From Clostridiales bacterium (GTDB taxonomy: Bacteria; Bacillota; Clostridia; Oscillospirales; Acutalibacteraceae): a stretch of DNA of 52,884 nucleotides. Positions 7,950 through 16,597 of the stretch are shown one piece after another (the stretch's first letter is position 1; every line of letters starts with the position of its first letter). The DNA lies in the NCBI GenBank assembly GCA_012523185.1, contig JAAYIY010000028.1:1-52884 (forward strand). The letters run 5' to 3'. The notes under the pieces were generated by a model. The model was not told where the DNA came from. It searched no databases and saw nothing but the letters and a program-made list of their open reading frames with translations. A program made the position numbers and the translations under genes.

Positions 7950-7986
7950 AGGCTTTTGCAGCCGGGGTTACCGGCTGCAAAAGCCT
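7950..7986. terminator. Bidirectional terminator between convergent operons
   Basis: A perfect 16-base stem (7950-7965 with 7971-7986) encloses the loop GGTTA. The plus strand continues TTATTTATT and the minus strand reads into a run of five T, so it serves both the T-box operon and the minus-strand transporter gene. The remainder of 7803-8028 shows no gene I can support. Confidence 0.85.
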
Positions 7987-8028
7987 TTATTTATTGCGGC
8001 GGAGCGCTCAAATCTGCTTTTTGTTCGC

Positions 8029-9486
8029 TTAGTCAACCTTGTCCATTTCTTCGACAAAGGAGCGCTTTTCAGCTCTCATCTGCGAAAGCTCCGAATACAT
8101 CCTGGCGCGCTTTTCAGGGCTTAAGTTGTAAAAAAGCTTTGGTATTGTCCCGATAAGCCCTGTGACGCCCGGAACTAATGTACACATCAAGAACATATAA
8201 TATTTTGTCGCGTCTGATTGCTTTCCGTGACCGGCCGTTATGTTGTATCCGATTTTTTTGAGCATGATACTGTTAAGAGGAGCGACGACGGTGGTTGCAA
8301 TCTTTTTTATGATGCCCTTTACGGCAATTGTCGCCCCCTCCGTGCGAAAACCGTTTTTCCATTCGCAATAGTCAAGTATTTCGGCCTGCATCATTCTCGG
8401 GACAATCTTATATACTGAAAGTGTGGATTTATAAACAAAATCCTTTGCAGCAAAGGCGCCGAACATCGTCCATTTCTTTCGATAGTTGCCGTTTTTGCCC
8501 TTGCCGCCGATTATGCCGAACATATAGACAAGAATGCCCATCACATCCTTTTCATGCTCGCCGAAAATCCAAAGTGATTTTGTGGAAAACCTGCGCTGCG
8601 CCCAGCCGATATATGCATAGCTCAAAAACGACGACGGGATGCCCGGTATGGTGATCAGATCCTTAAAAAGCGCCGAGCCGAGGACATCGACATAATAGTT
8701 CGTCACGCCGGTGTCGATTTTGAAGACGCTGAGGAAATCTGACATCATCATCAGGAGCATCGGCTTGTTTGTGATGATAGTCCGCCAAATCCCCCTTAAA
8801 TCGGGCTTTTCGACTGCCTGCATTATCCTTTCTTTTGCTATCGCGCCGTAGGCAAAGGCGAAAATTCCCGCCTGAACCGCGCATATTGTTCCCATGACCA
8901 TGTATGCGCCCTTCATGGTTACACCCACCTTGCCTGAATTCGCGGCGTCGATAAGCACCCCCATCAAAAATTCGGGTATGTTTTCCCACAGGCTTGAAAT
9001 CACCTCCGCCATTGTAAAAAGCCGCGACTTGTCGGCGGGGTTCGGCGATATGCTTGATATATAGCCTGTTTCGGCAAAGGTTCTGAAGGTGGTCATAAGC
9101 TCCGTGACCATGCCCAAACCGTACCAGTATATTATCTTTCCCACGTCAAACGGATTCTGACCGAACAAAAAAGGAGTGAGCCAATAAAGGGTCGTCAATA
9201 TTGTGCCCGGCACGGCGAAAACGAGGATATAAGGTCTGAATTTCCCCCATCGTGTCGCTGTTTTATCGACAAGGACACCGGCAAAGGTGTCGTCGATTAT
9301 GTCCCAAATGTTTGTAATCACTGTTGCGAGCGCGTTTATGCCGAGATCGATTTTGACAACATCCAAAAAAAATCTGTTTTTCCACGCGTCGATGCTGAAA
9401 CCTTTTGAGGCGTCAAAGAGGACATAGGTCATCGTTTCGCGCGAGCCGACATATCTGCGGGTTTCGTTGTCTGAAACCTTTGTCAT
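8029..9486 (-). CDS. GPH-family (MelB-like) sugar:cation symporter
   Basis: The 485-residue multi-pass membrane protein carries the glycoside-pentoside-hexuronide signature in the first loop: ITNIWDIIDDTFAGVLVDKT then RWGKFRPYIL (about residues 58-88), with the acidic pair used for cation coupling in MelB-type carriers. About a dozen hydrophobic segments are visible. It probably imports a sugar or glycoside; the substrate cannot be read. It lies 16 bases behind the large unknown protein at 9503-11563 and is likely co-transcribed with it, suggesting that the two handle the same compound. Confidence 0.82.
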   Translation of the reverse strand: MTKVSDNETRRYVGSRETMTYVLFDASKGFSIDAWKNRFFLDVVKIDLGINALATVITNIWDIIDDTFAGVLVDKTATRWGKFRPYILVFAVPGTILTTLYWLTPFLFGQNPFDVGKIIYWYGLGMVTELMTTFRTFAETGYISSISPNPADKSRLFTMAEVISSLWENIPEFLMGVLIDAANSGKVGVTMKGAYMVMGTICAVQAGIFAFAYGAIAKERIMQAVEKPDLRGIWRTIITNKPMLLMMMSDFLSVFKIDTGVTNYYVDVLGSALFKDLITIPGIPSSFLSYAYIGWAQRRFSTKSLWIFGEHEKDVMGILVYMFGIIGGKGKNGNYRKKWTMFGAFAAKDFVYKSTLSVYKIVPRMMQAEILDYCEWKNGFRTEGATIAVKGIIKKIATTVVAPLNSIMLKKIGYNITAGHGKQSDATKYYMFLMCTLVPGVTGLIGTIPKLFYNLSPEKRARMYSELSQMRAEKRSFVEEMDKVD

Positions 9487-9502
9487 CGTTTCACGTCAAC
9501 TT

Positions 9503-11563
9503 TCAATCGTATTTTCTTAGCGCCTTTTTATAGTCAAGCGTAACGCTGTGACCGGCAAAGCAGAACTTCATGGAATCCGCCTCTCTTTCAGAGGTTATAT
9601 AATCGCTTTCAAACCGCTTAAACTGCGGCGTAACGATGCTGCCGCCGAGAGTGAAATCGCCGCCGTATATAAGCTCATATGTAAGGCCGCCGCTTTTGTA
9701 AGACAGGCGGTTTTTGCCGTCAAAATCGGCGGGATTGCGCTTTATCCTCGCCATAAAGTCACGAAAACATTCGCGGGACTCGTCGGACAGCTCGTAAATC
9801 CAGCTTTGGCGGCCGCCCCTTTGCACAAGGTCAAATCTCTTGCCGCCGACCTCTTTGAGACCGCACTGCAAAGCCGACGCCGAATCCTCGTCAAAATCAA
9901 GATATGAAAGCTCGGCGGAGCCTGTCAGCGCCAAAAACGCGCCGCCCTTTCGCGCGAAAGCACGCCGCCCCTCAACATATACCTCATCAAAAAACGCCTC
10001 GGGCAAAAATGTGTGCGTGTACTGCGGCACCTTGTAAAGCTCAAGAAAACCTCTTGTCCTCGGAATGTTAAAAATCATCATCTGCACATTTTTGTGCTGT
10101 GCTATATGCGGCGCCCTCCCAAATCCAGCCCAGTATCCGGGGAGCTTTGTCGTGCTTTTTTTGTCGCCGTCGTTTGCGGGGTGATTAGTGAAAACAACTG
10201 AGTTGCCGCCGAAATTCGCGCATGACAGCAGCTGCTGGGCGCCGTATCCGCCAGGATGATATTTTTGAAGGCTTGCAAGCAAATAATGCTTCGTGCGGTA
10301 TTTGTATAAGTTTGCTCTTTGTATCGCGATTCCGTTGGGCATCGGGTTAAGCGCCGAGCTTATAAATGTCATAAGTTTTTTGCCCCGAAGCGCCCTGACG
10401 TTAAGGGTTTTGAAGAAATTGAGCATGCTGTTTGAAAACATGTCGTTTTTCTTTATGTATGTATATGTGTTGTAAATGACCTCTTTGTTTGTGAACGCTT
10501 CCATGCCGAGCTGCAGCATAATCCGATTGTCGTCATGCCCGACAAGCCCCTTTGACTTCAGCTCGGAAACATCAAGACCCGTTGACGACTTGATAACCCG
10601 CTCCGACTTATCTTTTCCGATTTCGATTAAAGCCGGCGGCACCTCATAAAAGGGCTTTCCGTCCTTGTCCCTCGCCTCAAGCGCCGACACAATATTTATG
10701 AGCATATGGTGTGTCGACGAAAGATGATTGTCGTTTAAACCCCATATAAAATCAGTCAGCTTGCGAACCCTGTCGCAGTCGCGCCCCGCAAGATTGTTTG
10801 AATATGCCCTCCCCGTGGGGACTGTGAACACATTGTCATAAACGCCGCTCGCAATATCATAAAAAAGCAGATCAAGGCACATCCTCAATCGCTCCTTCAA
10901 AGCGTCGCGGCCCTCGGCGAATTGGATGAAATTTAAAGCGGGAGCGACATTGAAAAGGTAGTAGTTGGCGGAATTAAACTCGGAATATCCGTAATAAAAC
11001 CTTTGCCGCGCCCACGCCTCAAGCCTTTCGGCGGCGCGGCGCATATGCTCCTCACCTGTGGCTCCGTCGTTATAAAAAACCTTGCGGCGCCACATTTGCC
11101 CCGCAAGGTATTCGGCAGACGCGTAAAGCAATTGATGATTCTCCGACCAATAGCAGGCGGAATCCTCTCCCGGCTCCGTCATCCAGAACTTTGCCCCGAG
11201 AAAGGCCTTTTCGAGCGCGTCCCATCCTTTGGGCGAAACGGACTTTATTTTGGCGCCGTGGGAATATGCAAGCCTTATCAATGTCTGCATACGAAAATCA
11301 ACGCAGTCATATCTGCCGTCTATGATTGATTTTAACGAAATGAGAGCGTCCTCCACATAGCTTTCGTCAACAACAATCCCGTTTTGCTCCGCGTAGCCGG
11401 GGCGTTCAAGGCAAAGGAGAAGCTCGTTTATGTCGCCCTCCTTCATGCCTTTCGGCACATGCTCCGGCTTTGACTTTATGGATATATTTTTGTATATGTC
11501 AGCCGCGGCATAGCCGACAGCCGCCGCGCAAACAGCAACCGCGGCCTTGCGTTTATAATTCAT
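9503..11563 (-). CDS. Large membrane-anchored protein of unknown function, possible alpha/alpha-toroid carbohydrate enzyme
   Basis: The 686-residue protein begins with MNYKRK and a hydrophobic segment (residues 7-23), giving a single N-terminal anchor or uncleaved signal; the rest would lie outside the membrane. Helix-rich sequence with WMTEPGEDSACYWSENHQ, LAGQMW and GYSEFNSANYY fits a family I recall only as hypothetical proteins in Clostridia and Bacilli. The helical pattern followed by a beta-rich C-terminal third resembles polysaccharide lyase or heparinase-like architecture, but I cannot name catalytic residues. GGAGG lies ten bases before the ATG. The downstream sugar symporter gene supports a carbohydrate role by inference. 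Confidence 0.65.
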   Translation of the reverse strand: MNYKRKAAVAVCAAAVGYAAADIYKNISIKSKPEHVPKGMKEGDINELLLCLERPGYAEQNGIVVDESYVEDALISLKSIIDGRYDCVDFRMQTLIRLAYSHGAKIKSVSPKGWDALEKAFLGAKFWMTEPGEDSACYWSENHQLLYASAEYLAGQMWRRKVFYNDGATGEEHMRRAAERLEAWARQRFYYGYSEFNSANYYLFNVAPALNFIQFAEGRDALKERLRMCLDLLFYDIASGVYDNVFTVPTGRAYSNNLAGRDCDRVRKLTDFIWGLNDNHLSSTHHMLINIVSALEARDKDGKPFYEVPPALIEIGKDKSERVIKSSTGLDVSELKSKGLVGHDDNRIMLQLGMEAFTNKEVIYNTYTYIKKNDMFSNSMLNFFKTLNVRALRGKKLMTFISSALNPMPNGIAIQRANLYKYRTKHYLLASLQKYHPGGYGAQQLLSCANFGGNSVVFTNHPANDGDKKSTTKLPGYWAGFGRAPHIAQHKNVQMMIFNIPRTRGFLELYKVPQYTHTFLPEAFFDEVYVEGRRAFARKGGAFLALTGSAELSYLDFDEDSASALQCGLKEVGGKRFDLVQRGGRQSWIYELSDESRECFRDFMARIKRNPADFDGKNRLSYKSGGLTYELIYGGDFTLGGSIVTPQFKRFESDYITSEREADSMKFCFAGHSVTLDYKKALRKYD

Positions 11564-11637
11564 ACGCTTGCAACCTCCGACAAAAAAATGAAGTTTACGC
11601 TTTTAAGGGTTGCCGTCTTTTGCCGCAAAAAGGGATG

Positions 11638-11943
11638 TCAACCGCCTTTTTTTCTTTTTTTGCGCCGAAAATGCAAAAACATCCCGCCTCCGGTGAACAC
11701 AACAAGCAAAACAGCCGCTGCCGGCAGGACAATCGGAGCGTCCTCAAAAAGTGCCGACCGAATCCTTTTGCCGACAGACTTTGAGGTCTTTTCATTTGCC
11801 GCTGTCTCGGAGGATGTCCCTTGATAATATTCGACTCCGTCTTCATTTCCGACGCCCAGCAGCGCGAACGCGCCGAACGACAGCTCCGAAATCAAAAATA
11901 ACGACAAAATTAAACACAAAATCACAACTTTGACTTTTTTCAC
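11638..11943 (-). CDS. Small exported or membrane protein, unknown function
   Basis: The 101-residue protein starts with GTG behind AAAGGA. Residues 1-27 form a signal peptide or first membrane helix; about 70-91 form a second helix (IVLPAAAVLLVVFTGGG) followed by a very basic tail, RRKKRKKGG. The middle is polar. This is the layout of a surface protein held by a C-terminal helix with a positive stop-transfer tail, but there is no LPXTG sorting motif. It lies between rarA and the large unknown gene on the same strand. Function is not recognised. Confidence 0.6.
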   Translation of the reverse strand: MKKVKVVILCLILSLFLISELSFGAFALLGVGNEDGVEYYQGTSSETAANEKTSKSVGKRIRSALFEDAPIVLPAAAVLLVVFTGGGMFLHFRRKKRKKGG

Positions 11944-11978
11944 GGCTTATGTTCCTTTCGATGAAAATCAGCGGAGCG

Positions 11979-13262
11979 TCAATCGCCCTCGCCCTTGACA
12001 TTTCCCTTTATCTTGTCCCAAAACGCTTTTGCCGACTGTTCGTTTTTGTTGTCGCCGTATTCGTAGTAGACGGCGTCCCTTAAAGCGTCCGGCAGATATT
12101 GCCGACGAACCCAGTGGTTTTCACAGTCGTGCGGATAAACATAAAACTGCCCCTTTTCAGGGTTGTCCTCGCCGTCATAATGCTTGTTTTGAAGATGGCG
12201 GGGAATCTGACCCGACTTTCCTTTGCGCAGGTCGTCCAGCGCCCTGTCCACGGCAATGTAGGCGGAGTTGGATTTCGGCGCGTTGCACACAAGCACAACG
12301 GCGTCGGCAAGAGGAATCCTTGCCTCGGGAAGCCCCACCATCATGGCTGTGTCGACAGCCGCCTTTACTATCGGAATTATCGAAGGGTAAGCAAGCCCCA
12401 CATCCTCGCAGGCACATACGACAAGACGCCTGCAAGCCGACGGCAAGTCGCCGGCCTCAATCAGGCGCGCAAGGTAATGTATGGCGGCGTCGGCATCTGA
12501 GCCGCGCATGGACTTTTGAAATGCTGACAGGATGTCGTAATGCTCATCCCCGGCGCGGTCGTATTTCATCGAGCTTTTTTGAGTCAGCTCCCGCGCGGCG
12601 GACAGCGTGACGCGCCGCCGCCCGCTTGTCAAAGGCGCTGAAAGCACACACAGCTCGACGGCGTTGATGGCTTTTCGGACATCACCGCCGCACGCCGCTG
12701 AAATGTGGCTTATTACGCCGTCATCAATATCGTATCCCTCCTCCCGCTCCTTTGACATAAACTCAAAGGCGCGCTCCGCGGCAGGGACAATGTCGCCCGG
12801 CTCCACAGGCTTAAACTCAAACACGGTGGAACGGCTTAATATTGCGTTATAAACGTAAAAATAAGGGTTTTCGGTGGTTGAAGCAATCAGGGTTATTGTG
12901 CCTTTTTCGATGTGCTCAAGCAGGCTCTGCTGCTGCTTTTTGTTGAAATATTGGATTTCATCAAGATAAAGGAGAATCCCGTTCGGCGCCAAAAGCGTGT
13001 CAAGGCTCGCGACGGCTTCCTTTATGTCGGCTGTGCCGGCAGTCGTGCCGTTCAGCTTGACAAGATATCTGTCTGTCGCGCTTGCTATGATGCCCGCAAG
13101 CGTAGTTTTCCCGATGCCGGAAGGACCGTAAAAAACAAGGTTCGGCAGCTCGCCGGACATGATTATGTTGCGTAAAGCCCTTCCCTCGCCAAGGAGGTGG
13201 CGCTGCCCTACTATGTCGTCAAGCTTTTGCGGACGAAGCCTGTCTGCAAGAGGCGCTGACAT
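11979..13262 (-). CDS. rarA: Replication-associated recombination protein A (RarA/MgsA AAA+ ATPase)
   Basis: The 427-residue protein has the RarA layout: N-terminal PLADRLRPQKLDDIVGQRHLLG, Walker A GPSGIGKTT (near 46-54), Walker B LYLDEIQYFNKKQQ, sensor STTENPYF, and a C-terminal tetramerisation region with CNAPKSNSAYIAVDRALDD and HYDGEDNPEKGQFYVYPHDCENHWVRRQYLP. It acts at stalled replication forks and single-strand gaps together with SSB and RecA functions. It lies 32 bases behind lexA on the same strand, so it is probably under SOS control. Confidence 0.95.
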   Translation of the reverse strand: MSAPLADRLRPQKLDDIVGQRHLLGEGRALRNIIMSGELPNLVFYGPSGIGKTTLAGIIASATDRYLVKLNGTTAGTADIKEAVASLDTLLAPNGILLYLDEIQYFNKKQQQSLLEHIEKGTITLIASTTENPYFYVYNAILSRSTVFEFKPVEPGDIVPAAERAFEFMSKEREEGYDIDDGVISHISAACGGDVRKAINAVELCVLSAPLTSGRRRVTLSAARELTQKSSMKYDRAGDEHYDILSAFQKSMRGSDADAAIHYLARLIEAGDLPSACRRLVVCACEDVGLAYPSIIPIVKAAVDTAMMVGLPEARIPLADAVVLVCNAPKSNSAYIAVDRALDDLRKGKSGQIPRHLQNKHYDGEDNPEKGQFYVYPHDCENHWVRRQYLPDALRDAVYYEYGDNKNEQSAKAFWDKIKGNVKGEGD

Positions 13263-13294
13263 TTACGCACATCCTTTCGGATTGACCGCGGCGG

Positions 13295-13885
13295 CTAATA
13301 ATATCTGAACACGGCGACAACCTTGCCGAGTATTTCCACCTCGTCAACAATAATCGGGTCATAAGCGGCGTTTTCCGGCTGAAGCCTGAACCTGCCGTTT
13401 TCTTTGTAAAAAGTCTTTACAGTCGCCTCGTCGTCAATCATCGCGACAACCATCTCGCCGTTTTGCGCGACAGGCGTCTTTTCGGCAACAACTATGTCGC
13501 CGTTGAGAATCCCCGCCCAGAGCATGCTTTCGCCCTTTACGCGCAGCCCAAACAGCGGCTTATCCCTTGACAGGCGGCCTGTGTAAGGAATGTAGCCCTC
13601 GATTTGCTCGACAGCAAGGAGAGGGGAACCGGCGGCGACGGCGCCCAAAAGCGGCACCTGAGTGATGTTGTCGGCCTGACCGACGACTCTGATTGACCGC
13701 TTGAGCATTGGGTCGCGTGAAATGTATCCCGCGGACTCAAGCGCGTCAAGGTTTGCCTGGACGGAGGACGTGGAGCGCAGCCCCACAGCCTCGCCTATCT
13801 CGCGCACCGAAGGCGGCACGCCGTCTTGAAGCTTAACGAGCAAGTATTCGTATATCTTGCGCTGTGTGTCGTTTATTCTTTCCAT
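13295..13885 (-). CDS. lexA: LexA SOS repressor
   Basis: The 196-residue protein has a winged helix-turn-helix at 1-65 (PPSVREIGEAVGLRSTSSVQANL) and a C-terminal S24 peptidase domain. The self-cleavage site is Ala85-Gly86, with nucleophile Ser120 in GESM and general base Lys157 in ATVKTF. RecA filaments stimulate cleavage and lift repression. The ATG at 13885 has GGGAGGTG at normal spacing; a longer frame upstream runs through the promoter and is rejected. The promoter carries a LexA box, so lexA represses itself, and rarA follows. Confidence 0.96.
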   Translation of the reverse strand: MERINDTQRKIYEYLLVKLQDGVPPSVREIGEAVGLRSTSSVQANLDALESAGYISRDPMLKRSIRVVGQADNITQVPLLGAVAAGSPLLAVEQIEGYIPYTGRLSRDKPLFGLRVKGESMLWAGILNGDIVVAEKTPVAQNGEMVVAMIDDEATVKTFYKENGRFRLQPENAAYDPIIVDEVEILGKVVAVFRYY

Positions 13886-13913
13886 TTTCACACCTCCCGA
13901 ATCTGTTACAAGC

Positions 13914-13942
13914 ATTATAACACATGATTTTGAAAAATGCAA
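13914..13942 (-). promoter_or_regulatory. Sigma-A promoter of lexA-rarA
   Basis: On the minus strand, TTGCAT (13942-13937) and TATAAT (13919-13914) are separated by exactly 17 bases. The -35 hexamer overlaps the LexA box. Confidence 0.75.
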
Positions 13943-13953
13943 ACATTTGTTTG
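13940..13953. promoter_or_regulatory. LexA box (SOS operator)
   Basis: CAAACATTTGTTTG is palindromic outside its two central bases and matches the Gram-positive box CGAAC-N4-GTTCG type in all but the second base of each arm. It overlaps the -35 region of lexA, the expected place for autorepression. Confidence 0.8.
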
Positions 13954-13969
13954 GAAATATATTTTATAT

Positions 13970-14689
13970 TTAATAAACAATAAAACCGAGCGACAAAGCA
14001 AGCAGGAGCTGGCCGACAAAGTATGAAACGGAACAGACGGCGCAGAAGGGGAACACTTTTTTGTGCATACGAAAACGTGTCATTCCAAGCGTTACGTCGG
14101 AAAAAACAAAGAAAAAGGCGCCCAAGGGGAAGATTATTGCCGCTTTGCTTTGTGCGAAAAGCCTGATTCCCAAAGAACAAGCCTGTGCGAACATTGTGAT
14201 TAAAACGGCTGTGTAAGAGGCGGCGGGGACAAGCAGGCCGTGAAACCGCGCCTTTCTTTTAACTGACAGCAAAACCACAAGCGCGGCGGCGACAAAGCCC
14301 ACCGCAATCCCCGACAGTGTTATGACCGGGCCGGACGGGAAAAAATGCTTTGCCGCAAAAAACGTGGCGGCTATGTAGAACACATGTGTAAAGAAAAAGC
14401 TTGCAAGCCCCGAAAGAAACAGCTTTGAGCCGTCGCCCCTCCCAAGAATGAAGTCGCCCGCCCACGCAAAAGCAAAGCCTGCCAGCATTAACAGCGCGAA
14501 CGGCGACGCGTTGCCCTTCGCCGCCGCCGACGCTGCCGCCGCAATGACAAACAAAGTGGATAAAGTCATTTTCATACGAAGCGACCTGCCGGTTTTTTTG
14601 GGAAACGCCGACTTAACGTAAGGCGCAAAAATAATGACGGATAATAAAACACACAATACGGCGACGGACATATATACTGTTTTAATCAA
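13970..14689 (-). CDS. YhhN/TMEM86-family membrane protein, probable lysoplasmalogenase
   Basis: The 239-residue protein has about eight hydrophobic helices and the family's conserved acidic points: FAWAGDFILG, FFFTHVFYI and FVFSDVTLGMTRF, then SYFVGQLLLA. Characterised members of YhhN/TMEM86 cleave the vinyl-ether bond of lysoplasmalogens. Plasmalogens are common in anaerobic clostridia, so the role is plausible. It starts with TTG behind a G-rich site (GGGGGGTG) and lies 17 bases after the serine hydrolase, so the two form an operon. Its end lies just upstream of the lexA promoter. Confidence 0.75.
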   Translation of the reverse strand: MIKTVYMSVAVLCVLLSVIIFAPYVKSAFPKKTGRSLRMKMTLSTLFVIAAAASAAAKGNASPFALLMLAGFAFAWAGDFILGRGDGSKLFLSGLASFFFTHVFYIAATFFAAKHFFPSGPVITLSGIAVGFVAAALVVLLSVKRKARFHGLLVPAASYTAVLITMFAQACSLGIRLFAQSKAAIIFPLGAFFFVFSDVTLGMTRFRMHKKVFPFCAVCSVSYFVGQLLLALSLGFIVY

Positions 14690-14706
14690 AGCAACACCCC
14701 CCGGCG

Positions 14707-16314
14707 CTATCTTAATACGCCTTTATGAACAGGCTCAATAACTTTATGCATATTTTTTGCCGCTGCCTGGGCCATCTGGGAAACAGCCTTGTTTTTTATG
14801 AAGTCGTCCATGGAGTTTATGAGCCAGTCTGAGAGATTTTTTGAGTCGGGCATGCATGAAGGTGTGGCGACGACATTTCCCTTGCTCTTAAATAAAAACT
14901 TCCATTCCCTGCGGCACACGCCTTCAAGCGGCCTAAACCAAACATTGAGGGTGCGTTCATCCTCCCACGCCGCGCTGCAGCGCGCCGTGAATTTGATGCC
15001 CGCCAATTTAATCGGGGAGTTGCGCGCCCTGCCGTCCATGCCGCAGACGACAGTGTTTTCAACGCTCCCCTCAAGCCATGTCATCGTACATTCGTCACTG
15101 CCGAAGCTGAAACGGACATTGTCTATGTTCCCCGCTCTGTCCGCCGACATATAAACAGTCGCGAACGGCAGCATGCTGACCGGAAAATTAAAAGCGTTTA
15201 CAAGCTTTGGCTTGCCGAAGAAAATCGACTTGCCTTCAATCTCTTTTTCCATCGGGCTGCGCGACGCGTCAGGCAGCTCCGAAAGCGGCTTTAAAAACAG
15301 CTTTGATTTGTGTCTTTCGTATGACGACCTGTCGTCGCTGCTGTCAATAAACGCCGCGGGAAAGTGGCGCCATATGCAGTCTCTTGTTTTTTGCTCGTTG
15401 ATTTCGCAGGCGGTTATGACGAATTCGGCGTCAAAGTCGTCAAAAGCTATCGCGAATTGCGAAAACATACCGTCCGCCCTGTAAGAGTTGGGGACAATTC
15501 CGTTTCTCCAAAAAAAGTATCCGTAACCGGCTCTGTTATCCTCGCCGGAATATCGCAGGTTTTCAGCCTGCTTTTTGACAGCCTCTCTTGCCCACCACTT
15601 CGGCAAAACCTGCCTGCCTCCCCACACGCCGCCGGTGTGGCAGCACCGTATAAAGCGGGCGAGATCCTCCGTCGTGATATAAAGACCCCAACCTCCCGCC
15701 TCGATGCCGTCACCGTCCGTTTCCCAAAAAGGAATTTGCGAAAAACCGAGCGGCTCGAAAAGCCTCGGCGCGAGAAACTCGACAACCTTTTTGCCCGTTG
15801 TGCGCACAATGGCGGCGCAGACCATGTATGTCGTCTCGCTTATGTAGCGCCAAACGCCGTCGTCCGGGTCGGCGTACCATTCCGAGCGGAAAAAATCCGA
15901 CTTCCATTGGTTTTTTGTCTTGTCCGAAACAAGGCTGACATCCTTGCCCGCGGTCATTGTGAGAAGATGACGAATCGTGATTTTTTCAAGCTTGTCGTCA
16001 GGTTTTTCGGGGCGGTATTCGGGAAAAATGTCAAGAAGCTTTGTTTCAAGCGAAAAGAATCCCTCGTCAATGGCAAACCCGGCGGCGGCAGACGCAAACG
16101 ACTTGCTGACAGAGTACATCGTGTGCGGGATGTCGGGAGAATACGGCTCCCTCCATGTTTCAAACGCGACTTTTCCGTGGCGCAGCACCATAAAGCTGTG
16201 CGCCTCGATATCGTTTTGCTCAAGGTCTTGAATAAAGGCAAAAATGTCCTCGGACGAAACACCCGCCTGCTCAGGAAACAGCGCGCGTTCAAGCATGACT
16301 TTTTCTTTTACCAT
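14707..16314 (-). CDS. Serine hydrolase, beta-lactamase/penicillin-binding (class C) family
   Basis: The 535-residue protein carries the SxxK motif SVSK with Ser68 and Lys71 (IPHTMYSVSKSFAS) and a following ITIRHLLTMTAG segment, both standard for class C beta-lactamase-like esterases and peptidases. The second motif reads YISETTY, so the catalytic Tyr is present but the usual YxN Asn is not obvious. About 200 C-terminal residues form an extra beta-rich domain. There is no signal peptide from the chosen ATG at 16314, which has AAGGGGGAG upstream; a longer frame adds a hydrophobic N-terminus but no ribosome site. Substrate is unknown; pairing with the YhhN gene hints at lipid or ester hydrolysis. 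Confidence 0.75.
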   Translation of the reverse strand: MVKEKVMLERALFPEQAGVSSEDIFAFIQDLEQNDIEAHSFMVLRHGKVAFETWREPYSPDIPHTMYSVSKSFASAAAGFAIDEGFFSLETKLLDIFPEYRPEKPDDKLEKITIRHLLTMTAGKDVSLVSDKTKNQWKSDFFRSEWYADPDDGVWRYISETTYMVCAAIVRTTGKKVVEFLAPRLFEPLGFSQIPFWETDGDGIEAGGWGLYITTEDLARFIRCCHTGGVWGGRQVLPKWWAREAVKKQAENLRYSGEDNRAGYGYFFWRNGIVPNSYRADGMFSQFAIAFDDFDAEFVITACEINEQKTRDCIWRHFPAAFIDSSDDRSSYERHKSKLFLKPLSELPDASRSPMEKEIEGKSIFFGKPKLVNAFNFPVSMLPFATVYMSADRAGNIDNVRFSFGSDECTMTWLEGSVENTVVCGMDGRARNSPIKLAGIKFTARCSAAWEDERTLNVWFRPLEGVCRREWKFLFKSKGNVVATPSCMPDSKNLSDWLINSMDDFIKNKAVSQMAQAAAKNMHKVIEPVHKGVLR

Positions 16315-16463
16315 TAAAAACTCCCCCTTGACGGCTAAAGGAAATTTCAGATGCGTATTCATTTTGTTAATTATACCATGTAATGTCAAAAAAATAAAGA
16401 CACAGATAAAAATTAATTGCCGCAAACTTTGCTCAAGATTTACGCAAGCTTAAAATAAAAAAC

Positions 16464-16490
16464 TTGACATTTTTGCCGTTATGTTATACT
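16464..16490 (+). promoter_or_regulatory. Candidate promoter for the aminotransferase gene
   Basis: TTGACA (16464-16469) and TATACT (16485-16490) are good boxes but only 15 bases apart, so strength is uncertain. The 282 bases between the divergent genes (16315-16597) hold no other signal I trust. Confidence 0.4.
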
Positions 16491-16597
16491 TTAGTGCATA
16501 AGATTATTTTAGTATAATAACAATTTAATATGAAAGGTGGCAGCGGAATCCGTCTTTTTCATTTAATTTATGAAGCATCGGGTCTGCGACGGTCTAA

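Noticed and set aside
13886-13942. N-terminal extension of LexA to the GTG/ATG at 13942
   Set aside because: It would start inside the promoter and LexA box; the start at 13885 has a strong ribosome site and matches the family N-terminus.
15364-16317. 317-residue open frame on the plus strand opposite the serine hydrolase
   Set aside because: It is antisense to a gene with SxxK motif, good ribosome site and domain structure; the frame is Arg/Lys-rich and lacks any motif.
16375-16380. TTGACA-8-TATAAT type promoter for the serine hydrolase operon on the minus strand
   Set aside because: A good TATAAT is present but the nearby TTGACA is only eight bases away and no -35 lies at the right distance.
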